Of a DNA stretch of 64,000 nt, positions 32,345 to 43,845 are shown one piece after another; within the stretch, counting starts at the first letter, position 1, and each line of letters opens with the position of its first letter. Source of the DNA: Diabrotica undecimpunctata (taxonomy: Eukaryota; Arthropoda; Insecta; Coleoptera; Chrysomelidae). The notes beneath the pieces were generated by a model. That model was not told where the DNA came from, did no database searches, and saw only the letters and a list, made by a program, of their open reading frames with translations. The position numbers were made by a program, and so were the translations under genes. The stretch is from the NCBI RefSeq assembly GCF_040954645.1, contig NC_092803.1:13951230-14015229 (forward strand), in the 5' to 3' direction.

Positions 32345-34000
32345 AAAGAAGTCTCCTAGCCATTTTTCTCAAAATTTATTTAAATACCTACTTCGAACAC
32401 CAATGTAATATTCAGTTTAATTTATTTGAACACTAAAACACGAAGAATTTATACCGTTTATTTATTTAACCGTACAAATATATTTGTTAGACTAATTCCT
32501 TAATTTTTAATTGCCCTTATATACAGTTCGACTCTTTCTTGGAAGTATTTATAGAATTCAGTGGAACTCTCGCTATGTCGGAACAGCCGTAAACACCTAC
32601 TGCGAATCGCCTAGGAAATCACCTACATGATGTTTTTAAGAATGTGTTTGAGATTTACAGTAATTAATTAAATATTTGGGAGGCGTTTTATTTCTTAAGT
32701 TTCGGTATATGAATTCATAATGTAGATTTATATCGTTTATATAATTATTTTTATTTTATATTTCTCTTAAGATACCATAAAACATTTAATTTCTAAATTA
32801 ATCTCAATACAATCAATCAACTCTTATTAGCTGTTCTGATTTTTATGAAACTCAGCATATGCATTCCAAAATAAGAAATTACATATAAGACAACTTTATA
32901 AATTTTCTACCAGACCGACAAGCTTGATTAAAGATCCTCTTCACTCTTCCCCATCCGCCAAAATTTCGTTCTTAAAGTAATTCGCGGTAGCGGAATAAGG
33001 GTAAGGACAAACAGAAAGCGGGATATCTGCCCGAATTTATCTCTCGTCATCATTTTCTTTAATAAATGGTGCTAATCTCCCGGAGTGACATTACCGCTTT
33101 CTTTTGTTCAAGTTGCTTATCAAGGGTGTCTCGATCCGAGCAAGATGTTTTTATTCTCGGAAACCTGTACACCCAGATGAGTAACTTCAATGGAAATTAG
33201 CTTGATAGGTATTGAAATCGGGAGAATTTCTGTTTTATAGGGTCTTCAGGGAGTCGAGAAGTGAAACTTTTGACGGATGAGAGGAGTTTTTATTTGTACA
33301 TAAAAACTTATTTATGAAATGAAGTTAGATTTTAAAGATATAAGATATATACAGGACGTCCGTAAACGCCTTTAATAAGAAAAGGGTTTAATATTTGAAT
33401 CTTAGTTTAAGGTGAATCATTTTATGCACAAATATTAAGAATAGAGTCCTAACATGAAGTTAATATTATATTTATATGGAATTAAGTCATAATATTAAAA
33501 ATAAACTATAAAAATACTGTAGATAAGGCTTCACAAAATGTTCAAGGTTGCAAATGAATACAAGCAAAGAAAATTTGGAAAATAGAGGAAATTCTAGGAT
33601 AATTAATTCTAGGATTCAAAATAAGGAAGATTAAAAATAAATTGATAATTAAAAACTGCAGACCAATTCGAGCTTTTTTTTTTTATACATGTGTAGCAAT
33701 TTCTTTTGTAATCGTTTGTACTTCGCTCTTCCTAGTACATTGGATATATCAGGGAAGATTAATCACTTCGTAGGCAAATTCATATCTTGCAACTAAAAGT
33801 CAAGATAGTTGGTGTACACTATAAAGGGGATTAAAATAATAGCAGGATATATTACAGTTATATCAGATGGTCCAATAAGGAATGTGTTATGTGAAATAAA
33901 GCAAGTTAGTTAAAGAAGAAGTCGTTGCTGAAAATGTTAATATTTAGCTGATAAAATTGGTGGTTAAAGGCTGTTTATGGACCTCGAGGGTAATATGAGA
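32345..34000. other. No recognisable gene
   Basis: AT-rich sequence without coding or RNA features that I can support. Confidence 0.55.
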
Positions 34001-34134
34001 CATCGACTCTTATATCGCAATAAAACTCTGAGAAAGTCCACCCATTTCCCAACGAAAGGGTTGAGGGTTCTTTAAACAGAACTCGGCTCTGCCAGTAAAT
34101 CCTACTCTTACGTCCTCGAAGACATATCGCGTAA

Positions 34135-34158
34135 CGACATATGTCGCGACATATGTCG
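34135..34158. repeat. 24-bp perfect palindrome made of a doubled 12-mer
   Basis: The 12-mer cgacatatgtcg, itself palindromic, occurs twice in a row, so the 24 bp is its own reverse complement. A degenerate relative (gacatatcgcg) lies just upstream. It sits shortly before the leader of the LINE that begins near 34225 and could be part of its promoter region, which is inference only. Confidence 0.8.
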
Positions 34159-34224
34159 CGTAACCACCAGGTATATGGCGGTACAATGGATGTGCGTTAC
34201 ATAGCAGCGGAGAGAGGGTGAAAG

Positions 34225-36300
34225 GCAAGTTTCTGGTGCCTTAAAACTGGAACATGTCGACTAAAGGAAGAAACCCCAACAGAAAATCCTGGTCCTCCAA
34301 GCTTGGGAGTTGGAGCGATGGGCCAGTCGCTCATTATCTGGAAAAAACTCTTTTGACTAAAAATTCTAACGCCAATCCTCAGAATATGGATGGAAACTTA
34401 CGACGACAACACCTGGCAAAGAAGAGGACTTTGAAAATTGGTACTTGGAACACTCAAGGCATGACTCACAAGACAACGGAAATTTTAACTGAAATGACAA
34501 GCAAAAGATGGACATCATAGTGCTCTCTGAAACCAAAAAAAAGGCCACGGACATCAACAGATTAAAGACTACATTCATATACGGTCAGGAGTAGAGAAAC
34601 ACGTACACGATAAATCAGAGGTCTCAATTCTTATACAAAAATCGTTAAAAAAATATATAAAAGACTATGCGTACATCTCTGAAAGAATTCTGACAATAAC
34701 TGTCACATTTTACGGCATCGAAACAATAGTTGTTGGAGTCTATGCGCCAACAGACGATTCAAATCAACAAGTTAAGGATTCCTTTTATGAAGAGTTATCA
34801 TACATTTGTGATAAAATAAAAAGTCGTCAAGAAATAATACTGTTAGCTAATCTTTTGTGTCCCTTTAAACAATAATACAAACAGAACACCTAAAGTGAGA
34901 GAAACAATACTACACAGTACAAAACGGTGAAACATAAATTGCATCTTTTATTTCAACCAAGTATTAAACATCTTTTTTAATCTAGATTAGAAAAGGAACT
35001 AAATGAGATGGAAAGAAATGTGGATGTAGAACAAGAATACAACAAACTCAAAACGGTAATAAAACAAATTGCTTATGAAGTATTAGGAACAGAGAACAAC
35101 GACAAAAAACACCACGAACCACGATGGATGACAGAAAATGTAAAAGAAATGATACAAGAAAAAAACAAAATATATAAGAAATGGCTAACAATAAAACATC
35201 TAGCAATAGAGTAACATATCAGAGGAAAAACGGAGAAGTACGCAATCAAATAAAAGAAGCAAAAAACAATTTCTGGGAACAAAAATGTCTCTAAGTTTAA
35301 AATTTAATTGGTGGTTCTCAGACTACGGAAACATGGAGAACTATCACTAATCTAAAGAAGAACACCCGTAACTTCTTAAGCAACTTAATTCCTATAGAAA
35401 AGTGGAAAAATCATTATAGAAATTTACTCCAAGAGTCCATATTGGAATATATGGGAGAGGAATACAGTATGGAGAGACAAATAAATAGTAACATTAATAC
35501 TACTAAAAGCGAGGTCCGTACTGCGTTAATTAAAATGAAAAACGGGCGATCTCCAGGGCCTGGCAATATAGCTGTAGAGTTACTTAAAGTAGAAGGTACA
35601 CTCGTAATAGAACGAATAACTTTTCTAATCAATCAATGCCTACAAAAAGTTAAAGTACCATCTGAATGGAAAAGCGCTCGCCAACTGTCTATCTTTAAAA
35701 AGGGTAATCGAAAAGATCCTAACTGCTATAGAGGATTAAGTGTCCTGCCTACTTTCGGGAGATTGTTTGGAAAGATGATGTAGGACATCTAATTAGCAAA
35801 GACCAAAGTGGATTTAAGCCTGGTAGATCTTACACTGATAACTTGTTTATAATCCAACAATTAATAGAAAAAAGAATAGCGGTTGGTACCGAAATACATC
35901 CAGCCTTCATCGACCAAGAAAATGCGTATGATACAGTTCCAAGATTTAAATTGTGACAAGCTTTACAACAAGTCGGCATTAGTGAATACCTTTTAGAAAT
36001 AATTCCAGAAGTATACTGGGATAACACTACTTACCTAAAAATCGGATGTAAACTATCAGAGCCAATATAAGTAACTAAAAGACTAAGACAAGAATGCAGT
36101 ATGTCATCCTTACTGTTTAATTTATATATTGAGGCAGCCCTCCAAAATTGGAAAAACCACTGCCAGGGAATGGTAATCCCCGTAGGAAATGACGTACTGT
36201 CCTTCCTAAGATTTTTATGATCTAGAATTTATGATAAAGCGTCTATATAGAAAATATGTAAAATAGGGGTTAAGCGTCAGCATAAAGAAAACAGAATATT
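34225..36300 (+). pseudogene. LINE, plus strand, endonuclease and partial reverse transcriptase
   Basis: An open frame (34254-34520) ends in LKIGTWNTQGMTHKTTEI, the endonuclease start, preceded by about 60 residues of leader peptide beginning MSTKGRNPNRKSW. Degraded endonuclease follows to about 34920. The linker frame 35008-35214 has RWMTENVKEMIQEKNKIY. The reverse transcriptase (35442-35783) shows NGRSPGPGNIAVELLK and NCYRGLSVLPTFGRLFGK, then in other frames QSGFKPGRSYTDNLF, AFIDQENAYDTVP and an RLRQECSMSSLLFNLYIE block (about 36080). It fades near 36250 before any YADD box. It is related in style to the LINE at 24322-26640. Confidence 0.8.
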
Positions 36301-36309
36301 GAGTTACCA

Positions 36310-37470
36310 ATTCAGATGCAAGGTTTGTGGGCAATAAATAAAAATGTAAAAGGGATATGCGAATGAAGAAAATAGAAGAGTAGGAAAATCTTATATAAAC
36401 CTAAAAGCTCTGTATTATCAAAAGTGGAAGGCATTAACAAATACAGCATGCTCCAGTGGGAGCCACATCAATTACATCAAGTAAATAATAAGCTAAAGTG
36501 ATTGTCAAACCATAAAATCAAAAGGTTGCATTAAAAAAGAACACACGTTAAAAAGAATTGACCAATATCCTTCCGAAACACCTAAACTACTTTTATGAAA
36601 TATATTTGTATACAAATATCGAGTATTACTACACTTTCTACACCTATTCATTACCAAAGATTCATAGTAGTAACAATTTGAATAAATTTGCATCAACTCC
36701 TCATGTTATTTATTATAATGACGCAATAAAAACAATATCTGCGAGTGAAATGGTTTAACTACCATACAAATATGAAATACACTGTCATAAACTGTCAATG
36801 TTGAACATCGTTCTCACAGTTAATTTTTTACAATAGTTTATAGCAGGATTATGTTAAATTTATTGAAAATATAAACGAGGATATTAATATGTATTTATAT
36901 ACAAATGTGTTTGCTTTCGTTTAAAACAAGATTGCATGCAGAAAATGGTGGCATTTTAAAAAATGGAATCTTCTACCTATTTTAGAATAAAAAAAGCTTT
37001 TTGTAAATGTAGTAGAAAAACTGGAGCTTCTTTTAACTTTATTTGTTTAGGATGGGTTCGCAAATTTATTATGACTGATATTTATTAGAAAAATATAAAA
37101 TATAGCCTAAAAAGGTGAAAAAAAAAATCTATAAGGTTTTTCCATACATACATAAGTGTATTTGTGTTTGGTTTAATGGTCTTGGTCTTAATCAATTGCC
37201 CAGTTTGTAATCTTTTTACGGATCTACACTTACACTAAATAAGACCTTTTCTATAAGGCTATGCAACTCTGCTATACCAATCCTGGGATCCCATCACGCA
37301 ATATATGGAAAAGGAGGAGGAAGAGAAGTATCAACTTCGTAAAAAATCAGAGAGAATGGTCAATGGCTTTGAATACAGAAGAGACAGACGTATCTCATCT
37401 GATGGATATAGATGAAGAAACAAACAGGGAAACTGGCCTCTTTAGTTTGGTAAAGTAGGTGACATTACCC
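36310..37470. other. No recognisable gene
   Basis: AT-rich sequence. The first part may be decayed LINE 3' sequence. The 65-codon frame at 37261-37458 (+) leads towards the LINE start at 37479 and could be its leader. Confidence 0.45.
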
Positions 37471-37478
37471 GGTCCTCC

Positions 37479-37736
37479 TTGGATTTACGTACTTCCAACT
37501 TTTTATCTACAAGAAAATCTAACCGCAAAATTTCCCGAGCGCTAAAGAAAACCAGACAGACATTGCAAAAAAAGACTATGTTTTTTAGAACCTGTGATGT
37601 CAAAAATTTAAACAGTAAATATACGGAAATAATAGAAGAACTGAAAAAACACAAAGTAGACATTTTCAGATTTACAGAACTTAAAAAGAATGGCATGGGC
37701 ATTGAAGAACGAAATGATTACGAGCGCCTTCCCATA
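37479..37736 (+). pseudogene. LINE endonuclease N-terminus, split by a Tc1 element
   Basis: The plus frame begins MDLRTSNFLSTRKSNRK, reads FFRTCDVKNLNSKYTEII and HKVDIFRFTELKKNGMG, the first boxes of a LINE endonuclease, and runs into the Tc1 terminal repeat. Coding sequence of the same domain resumes at 39309 on the far side of the insertion. Confidence 0.75.
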
Positions 37737-39306
37737 TCAGTTGGCCCAACGTTAGATTGATAAGAAAATTAAATTTTAGAGAACAAAAATAAAAGCACAG
37801 CCTAAATTTTATAAGTTTTATTGCATTGAACAATATTTTTGAATTATAGAAAAACGTCTCTCTTAATTATAGACAATATTTTATACCGTAATGAAAACTT
37901 TTGATTAAACAGAATAATAATAAATTTAAAAAAAAACACATAGAATATGTAATATTAACAAAAAAAAATGTGAAAGTTTACCACTAAGTTACATCTCCTG
38001 TATTTTTAATAATATCCATAATTCTTCGAAGCATAGTTTTTACCAAGTTCTGACAAAATTCTAATGTAAACGAATACCATATTTCTTGCAATTTTTCCTT
38101 CAATTCGTTGACGGACCTGGTAGGATGTTTTCTCGAAGCTTTTTTTATTTGGCGTTAAAAAGTTTCTATCGGGACCAAGTCGGGACTGTTAGAAACCCAT
38201 TCCAGAAATGGTATGCCATGTTCTTCAATTTATTTTAAATTCTTTTTTGAGGTATGACAACCTGGGCCGTCCTGTTGGAAGACAAAATCTTCTGCTGAAA
38301 TATATTCAAATATACCGTTAGAAGACGTGCTGTCCCAGATCATGACAGATGCAGGAAATTTAACTGTTTTCTTCAGACAGTCGGGATGGAAAGCTTCATT
38401 TTTCCCGTGAATGACCCGATTCCTACTGTCTCCAACACACTCTTCAAATCGGGACTTATCACTCCATTGTATTGAATCCCATTGCAACTGATTCCAATCT
38501 TTATGCTCTTTTGACCATCTTATTCTATTTTTCTTTTGTTGTAGGGATAAAAGTGGCTTTTCCTTAGCATAAAATAAAACGAAATTTATTAAAAACAATT
38601 CGCATTAATTTTTTCAACTATAAAACTTACTTTGTAAGTGCCAAATCCTAATTTGTGGTCTTCTCGGTGACATGTTGATCTAGAAACGCGTATTCCAATA
38701 ACGTCACTCCATAAAACGCTTAACTCCATATAATTTGTTCGTCGATTTTTCACTATAATACGTCTTAATGTACCTGTAATTTTGCATCTTCTGACTATAT
38801 GTCTTACACTATAGCGTGAGAATTGCAACATATTCCGATTGAAATAGATTTCCGAATTGAATTTTCCAGAGTTAAAAAATTTAATAATGATTGAACAAAT
38901 TTTCTCATCGATAACTTGACCTCGATCCATTGTACAATCTACAAACGGCAAAAAGGTGTTTACAATACTACAAAATACATTTGACATTAACTGACAATAT
39001 TAGTATTTTGATGTGATTTTTCCATAGCTACCTCTGGATTTAACGTAATTATGAAAAAATCAACATATGTTGACATAACCAGCGTTTAGTAAATTTTTTA
39101 ATTGTTAAAAATAAATACAAAACCATAAGGGTAATGTTTTTAATAAATATTAATAAGAATGCCATAATAATTACTATAAGAACTTATAAAAATATGCAGA
39201 GTATAATTTGTTTATGGTAATCGACTTAAACTGCAATATTCATTCCATCTTCCATCCCATTCATTCCATTTATTCCATCCAAATATTCCATCAGTGGGCC
39301 AACTGA
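37737..39306 (-). mobile_element. Tc1-like DNA transposon, 1,570 bp, inserted in a LINE
   Basis: Both ends carry the terminal inverted repeat TCAGTTGGCCCA (37737-37748 and 39295-39306) and are flanked by TA (37735-37736, 39307-39308), the standard Tc1/mariner target duplication. The transposase is encoded on the minus strand. The insertion divides an endonuclease reading frame. Outside the transposase the element is AT-rich; near the right end there is a CATTC-rich run (39240-39285). Confidence 0.9.
38012..38935 (-). pseudogene. Tc1-type DD34E transposase, interrupted
   Basis: The N-terminal frame (minus, 38987-38589) contains MDRGQVIDEKICSIIIKFF, probably the true start near 38930, and a degenerate DNA-binding region. 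The second frame (38598-38230) has WSDKSRFEE with the first catalytic Asp, KTVKFPASVMIWD, and FQQDGPGCHTSK with the second Asp. A TAA follows KKNLK, after which the frame continues with NSPDLVPIE, giving 34 residues between the second Asp and the Glu, the Tc1 spacing. It ends with a LVKTMLRRIMDII block near 38010. The internal stop and the change of frame near 38590 make it a pseudogene. Confidence 0.9.
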
Positions 39307-39308
39307 TA

Positions 39309-40265
39309 TGGAAAGGGGCTCGTACATCCATATGTACAGCAGAGTTCTCAAAGATATGAGAGCAAAAGCAGTAGTTTTTATTTTAAAGAAGAAACAACTT
39401 CAGATATTTATCACTAGTTGGAATCAGACTAACGAAGGAATATGCGTCTGTTAACGACGACTCTGACGCAGAAAACACTAATTTATTGAACAAATTGTTA
39501 AGCATTATGAACTTAATAAGCCACTGTTAAGACGTGATACTGCTAGGTAATATAAAATAAAAATAGAAAAATTAGCATAACACGAGTAGTAGTAGGCCCC
39601 CATGAAGAAGAGTCATTAAAATAGTAATGCAAGAGACTAATAGATTTATACTATCAGCCAACATTAAAAATCGCTAAGGGATGGTTCCAACACAAATACA
39701 TACACTGTTTTACTTGGACACAACCAACACGTAATGTCAAGTCCAACACGTATTAGATGTTAGAATAAAAAAAGGTCTCGAAAGCAGTCAGGGGCTTTGG
39801 AAGCATTGACAAAAATCACATGCCAACGAAAAGCAAAAAATAACTACAAGAGAAATCGCTGGCGACAAATGCTCCAGATTACTCGAAAGAATATCATAGA
39901 ACCAGAAGAGAGGAAAAAATTGCCAAATAAAGCAAAAAATGATATATAGGAAAAGTGGTGCTCTGAGATAAATAACTATAATGAAAACGCTTGAGACAAT
40001 AAAGCATGTAATTAGAACAGACAATAAGAAACATAGAATTAATTGGAAGGGATAAATGGAAAAAATATTACAAGTCTCTACTTATAAAGAACAGGAAAAA
40101 ATTTTTGGCAGACAACAACCAACCAATTTTAATTGAGGGCTTCGCAGAAGATGACGACATATCCCCTGCAGAAGTTAAAAAGATCGCCCAAAGATAAAAA
40201 AACGGGTGTGGCAGTCCAGTGGGACTGCCGGTAGAAGCTATACACGCGTTCGCCATTAGAAATTT
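39309..40265 (+). pseudogene. LINE continuing after the Tc1 insertion
   Basis: The plus strand resumes with MERGSYIHMYSRVLKDMRAK and WNQTNEGI, endonuclease boxes. After long decay a linker (EERKKLPNKAKNDI) and the reverse transcriptase start appear at about 40100-40260: NNQPILIEGFAEDDDI, SPAEVKKIAQ and GLPVEAIHAFA. It ends abruptly near 40265. Multiple stops. Confidence 0.7.
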
Positions 40266-40269
40266 ATAT

Positions 40270-40825
40270 GGGAGTCAATCTGCACAATCATTACCTATGT
40301 AATGCTATAGGTAAGAGAGAACAGAAAGAAAAAAATAATTAGGTATATGGTGCATCGTTTGCTGTATAAGGAGTATACAGAGTATTCGTCCTGTATTAGG
40401 AGTATAGTAAATGAAGGATTGAATCAATATTTTAATAAAAATATATATATTTTTATTTTCATATATGTATAAAAGGAGTTGAATGCAAAAAAAAATGTTT
40501 TACACATACTCTGCAGTAAAATTCATTGTTTATTTTGTTATTAATATAAAAATACAATACAATATATTGCAACATAATTCAATATAATAATACAATACAA
40601 ATTAAAATGCAATATTCATAAGTATTTAAAAATGACAATATACATAACTTACTTACGGATATGTTTAATTTACCATAATAATAATATTATTAAAAAAATA
40701 ATATTAATAAATATTAAATATAATTTTCATTTTATTTTAAAATTTAGCATTTTTGCGTATATTACATATATTTAATAAGATTAACGTGGGGTTTTTAAAT
40801 ATCAAAAATAAAAAAGGGAATTCAT
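40270..40825. other. AT-rich spacer
   Basis: Repetitive aata-rich sequence (for example aatacaatacaatata near 40555) without genes. Confidence 0.5.
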
Positions 40826-40829
40826 ATTG

Positions 40830-40905
40830 GGATTCGAACTCACATATACCAGCGTATGAACCAAACACGTAAAAAGTTTGCCAATTAGACATAACGCTAA
40901 CGTAT
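40830..40905 (-). other. tRNA-like sequence (A and B box), possible SINE head or tRNA pseudogene
   Basis: On the minus strand GAGTTCGAATCCC (around 40833-40846) is a good polymerase III B box / T-loop. An A-box-like GTCTAATTGGCAA lies about 45 bases upstream. A convincing cloverleaf does not form: the T-stem pairs poorly and the acceptor ends do not match. I therefore favour a tRNA-derived SINE or degraded tRNA over a functional gene. Confidence 0.35.
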
Positions 40906-41029
40906 TTCAAAATTGACAGTTCTCGGTCATACAGTGATTTATTGTTATTTTGAAATACAGAATCCTAAAATAATTATGAACATTTAATAAATAATACAAA
41001 ACATATCACATAAATAATAATATTAATAT

Positions 41030-41038
41030 ATATTATAT

Positions 41039-41085
<47 letters not shown>

Positions 41086-41110
41086 TATAAATAATATAAT
41101 ATTAAATATA
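41030..41110. repeat. (TA)n-rich tract
   Basis: An alternating TA run of about 36 bp inside a longer stretch of TATAATATTA-type sequence. Confidence 0.9.
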
Positions 41111-41261
41111 TATACAAAAGGAACATTTTTATTCTCGAGAGAGAAAGAGAGAGAAAATATATCTTCTGTCTCTCTCTTACTCATATCTTACATATGTAAT
41201 GATTTCACCGATTCACTCCCGTGAAAATTTCCAATATCGAACGCGCGTATAGAAGTATAAC

Positions 41262-42520
41262 TTCAAAAATGCAAAAGCTCCTGGATCCGCTAACATTCCG
41301 ATAGAGCTAATTAAGGCAACTCTTGGACAAGTGTTTCAAATACTAGCAACTATATTTACGCGAAGTCTCAAAGGTAAATGAATGGAAGCAAGCATTCATT
41401 TCATCGATATAGAAAAAAAACAGTAGGTCGGAGTGTAGCAATTACCGAGGTATCAGTGTTTTGTGCGCGATTGAACTTCTATCTGAAAGAATTATTTAAA
41501 CTCGAATAGGAGATAATATGACAGAAAGCGAAGAGCAAGCTGGTTTTAGAGCTGGGCGTACACTCGTTAATAATAAATTTGTTTTAAGACAGCTTATTGA
41601 AAAACAATAGCAAAAGGGCAGACCTGTTTACCTAACTTTTGTAGACCTCCAAAAGGCATATGATGGTGCACCACTCTCGAGACTATAGCCAGCATTGCAA
41701 AAACAGGACAAACACCCAATTATAAAAGCTGTAAAAGAGTAGTATAAAGATGGGTGCAGAAATAACAAAAAACTAAGGCAAGGGAGTTGTATTGCTCCAA
41801 TTCTTTTTAAAGTATACACGAACGAAGTCTTAACACACTGAAAAATGCGGCATGATAGGAATGCCAATAGAAGACACGACAGTGTATACTCTTCTACTTT
41901 CTGACGATATATATGGTTATCGTAGCAGCTGATTTGGACGACGCATCCTATAGGATGAGAAAAATATAATAGTTAGCTTAATATGCCTGGAAATTAATCT
42001 AAGGAAAACAGAGCTATGGTAGTCCTAAAGAAGAACTCAAACTTGAGAATGGTGAGGTTAAAATTTGAGAAAATTTTAGATGTGTATGTTTCACACTCTC
42101 TAATTTAGGAACCTCTCATGTAGATATAGATAATAAAACAGCTCAACTTAGCTCTAAAGCAATTGAAATCCGTTATTATGGAATGATAAGAAGTCTGGTT
42201 AGGAAATAACACACGCAAAGAAAATTTAAAGGCTATGGAGATCGATTACTGGAGAATAAGCTGAAGAATCTTCAAGCTTAAATGGACGGACATGGACAAG
42301 GAATGATGAGATCAGACGGAGAATACAAGTAAAAGACAATATTCTCTATGCCATTAATAATAAACAGCTTATGTGGTATGAACACCTTCAGATAATTGAA
42401 GAAAGTAGATGACCGAAAAGAATGTGGCAGTGGACTTCCGTTAAAAGGAAGAAACTAGGACAGCAAAAGAGGAACGTTAAGTTCTAAGCAGCAAACGCAA
42501 CCGGGGAATTAGGTCAAAAT
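41262..42520 (+). pseudogene. Decayed LINE reverse transcriptase to C-terminus
   Basis: The plus strand reads NAKAPGSANIPIELIKATL, NYRGISVLCAIELLSERI, EEQAGFRAGRTLVNNKF, YLTFVDLQKAYDGAP with the catalytic Asp, and KLRQGSCIAPILFKVYTNE. The YADD region near 41890-41910 is degraded (a YSTF-like remnant). C-terminal blocks (MEIDYWRIS, RIQVKDNILYAINNKQLMWYEHL, RMWQWT) end by 42520. Stops are frequent. It is of the same style as the LINEs at 24322-26640 and 34225-36300. Confidence 0.75.
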
Positions 42521-42529
42521 GACTGTAGT

Positions 42530-43405
42530 TGCGGCGTCTATATGCATAAGAAATTTTTTTGTGGTAGATTTTTTTGCGTACTATATTATAGGTCACCTAA
42601 GACTCGATAATACAGAAATACTTAGCATAAAGCTTAATCCTTTTGGTACTTTAAGTACTTTAGAGCTTGAATAAGTTATTTTTTTCACCTTTTTGTTTTT
42701 TATGATTGTCTAAGAAATCCAATAAATTTTTTAACACCAAAAAAAAGTTATTATACTTTGGGTATCTTATACATCTGGATATGTTACAAATCTAGCTCTT
42801 GATAAATTTAGTGTTCTAATAAATCTATTTATATACTCCACATATATTTATATTTTAAAAAAAGAAAAGAGAAGAATATCTGTTGTATCGTTCGAAAGCT
42901 TGTTTATGAGACGAAAACCGTGTAACCAGTTCTACGGGCACTTAATCATTACCTAATTAGAAAATCTCGTCCGGATGTTTGGAACATTGTGTTAGACAAA
43001 TTTGCGGTAGACTTGCTTGAGTTGTTCGCACTAATTAAATCAGAAATTTCGGTGTTTCCTGGTAATCGACACACCTTCTTTGACGTATACATAGTGAATT
43101 AAAATATGAAAATAATAAATAATTAGTATATCTGTTGGCGTAAAAGATAGGTTTCTTGAAAGTTTTATTAGGTATAATTAAACAATGCCAATCTGTACAG
43201 TTAATGTTATCATTAGAATATTGTACAAAACTTGATATTAAAGAGGTTTTGAAACTGTTTTATTGTGGCATGATTAAGTTAAATATACAAAAATACTGAT
43301 TGTAATGAAAATTACATTTTACATTTTTTTTACCTTTCGATCTGAAAACCTGAAAATTATTTTTAAAAATTTGTAGAAATGAAGAATTATGTTAACTAAA
43401 TAATG
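42530..43405. other. No recognisable gene
   Basis: AT-rich spacer without supported features. Confidence 0.5.
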
Positions 43406-43549
43406 TTAAATGTCTAGCGATTGACACTTTGTAGCAGTCAATTTGAAGGTTGACACGTTGTATCCTCGGATTGATATTAAATTCTGATCTAGTAAGTTAT
43501 TAATTTTTTTGCCATGACGAAAGTTTTTGGTCATGTTTTTATACAATAT

Positions 43550-43832
43550 TGTAGCGAGATTAAATAAAACGAGCGGTTCGAAATTATATACATACATTTA
43601 TTTATAACTTTACAGTTCGGTAGTATCTTAACAACTAACTCTACTTCTAACATTGTTACCTATATATACTACAGTTACTAGGTTCGAGAATATTCTGGCG
43701 TTGTCCCACCTCTAATTCGCCTACGTGACCGGTTATTCTCTCTCGCACTCGATACGCCTCGAAGTTTCGAGAAGAGTATTAGAGATGCAATGCAACCGTT
43801 ACCTGGGCCATGCCGAGAGCATGTTCGTAACA
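43550..43832 (-). repeat. 3' LTR of the Gypsy element
   Basis: In minus-strand sense it starts TGTTACGAACATGC and ends CTCGCTACA, the TG...CA boundary. It contains a TATA-type promoter (agtatatatagg near 43660-43671) and an AATAAA signal (near 43600). The part 43725-43832 repeats at 44591-44698 with one mismatch. The adjoining polypurine tract AAGAGGGGAGCAG (43845-43833, minus) identifies it as the 3' copy. Confidence 0.9.
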
Positions 43833-43845
43833 CTGCTCCCCTCTT
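43833..43845 (-). other. Polypurine tract
   Basis: Minus-strand AAGAGGGGAGCAG immediately precedes the 3' LTR and overlaps the end of the pol frame; it primes plus-strand cDNA synthesis in LTR retrotransposons. Confidence 0.85.
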
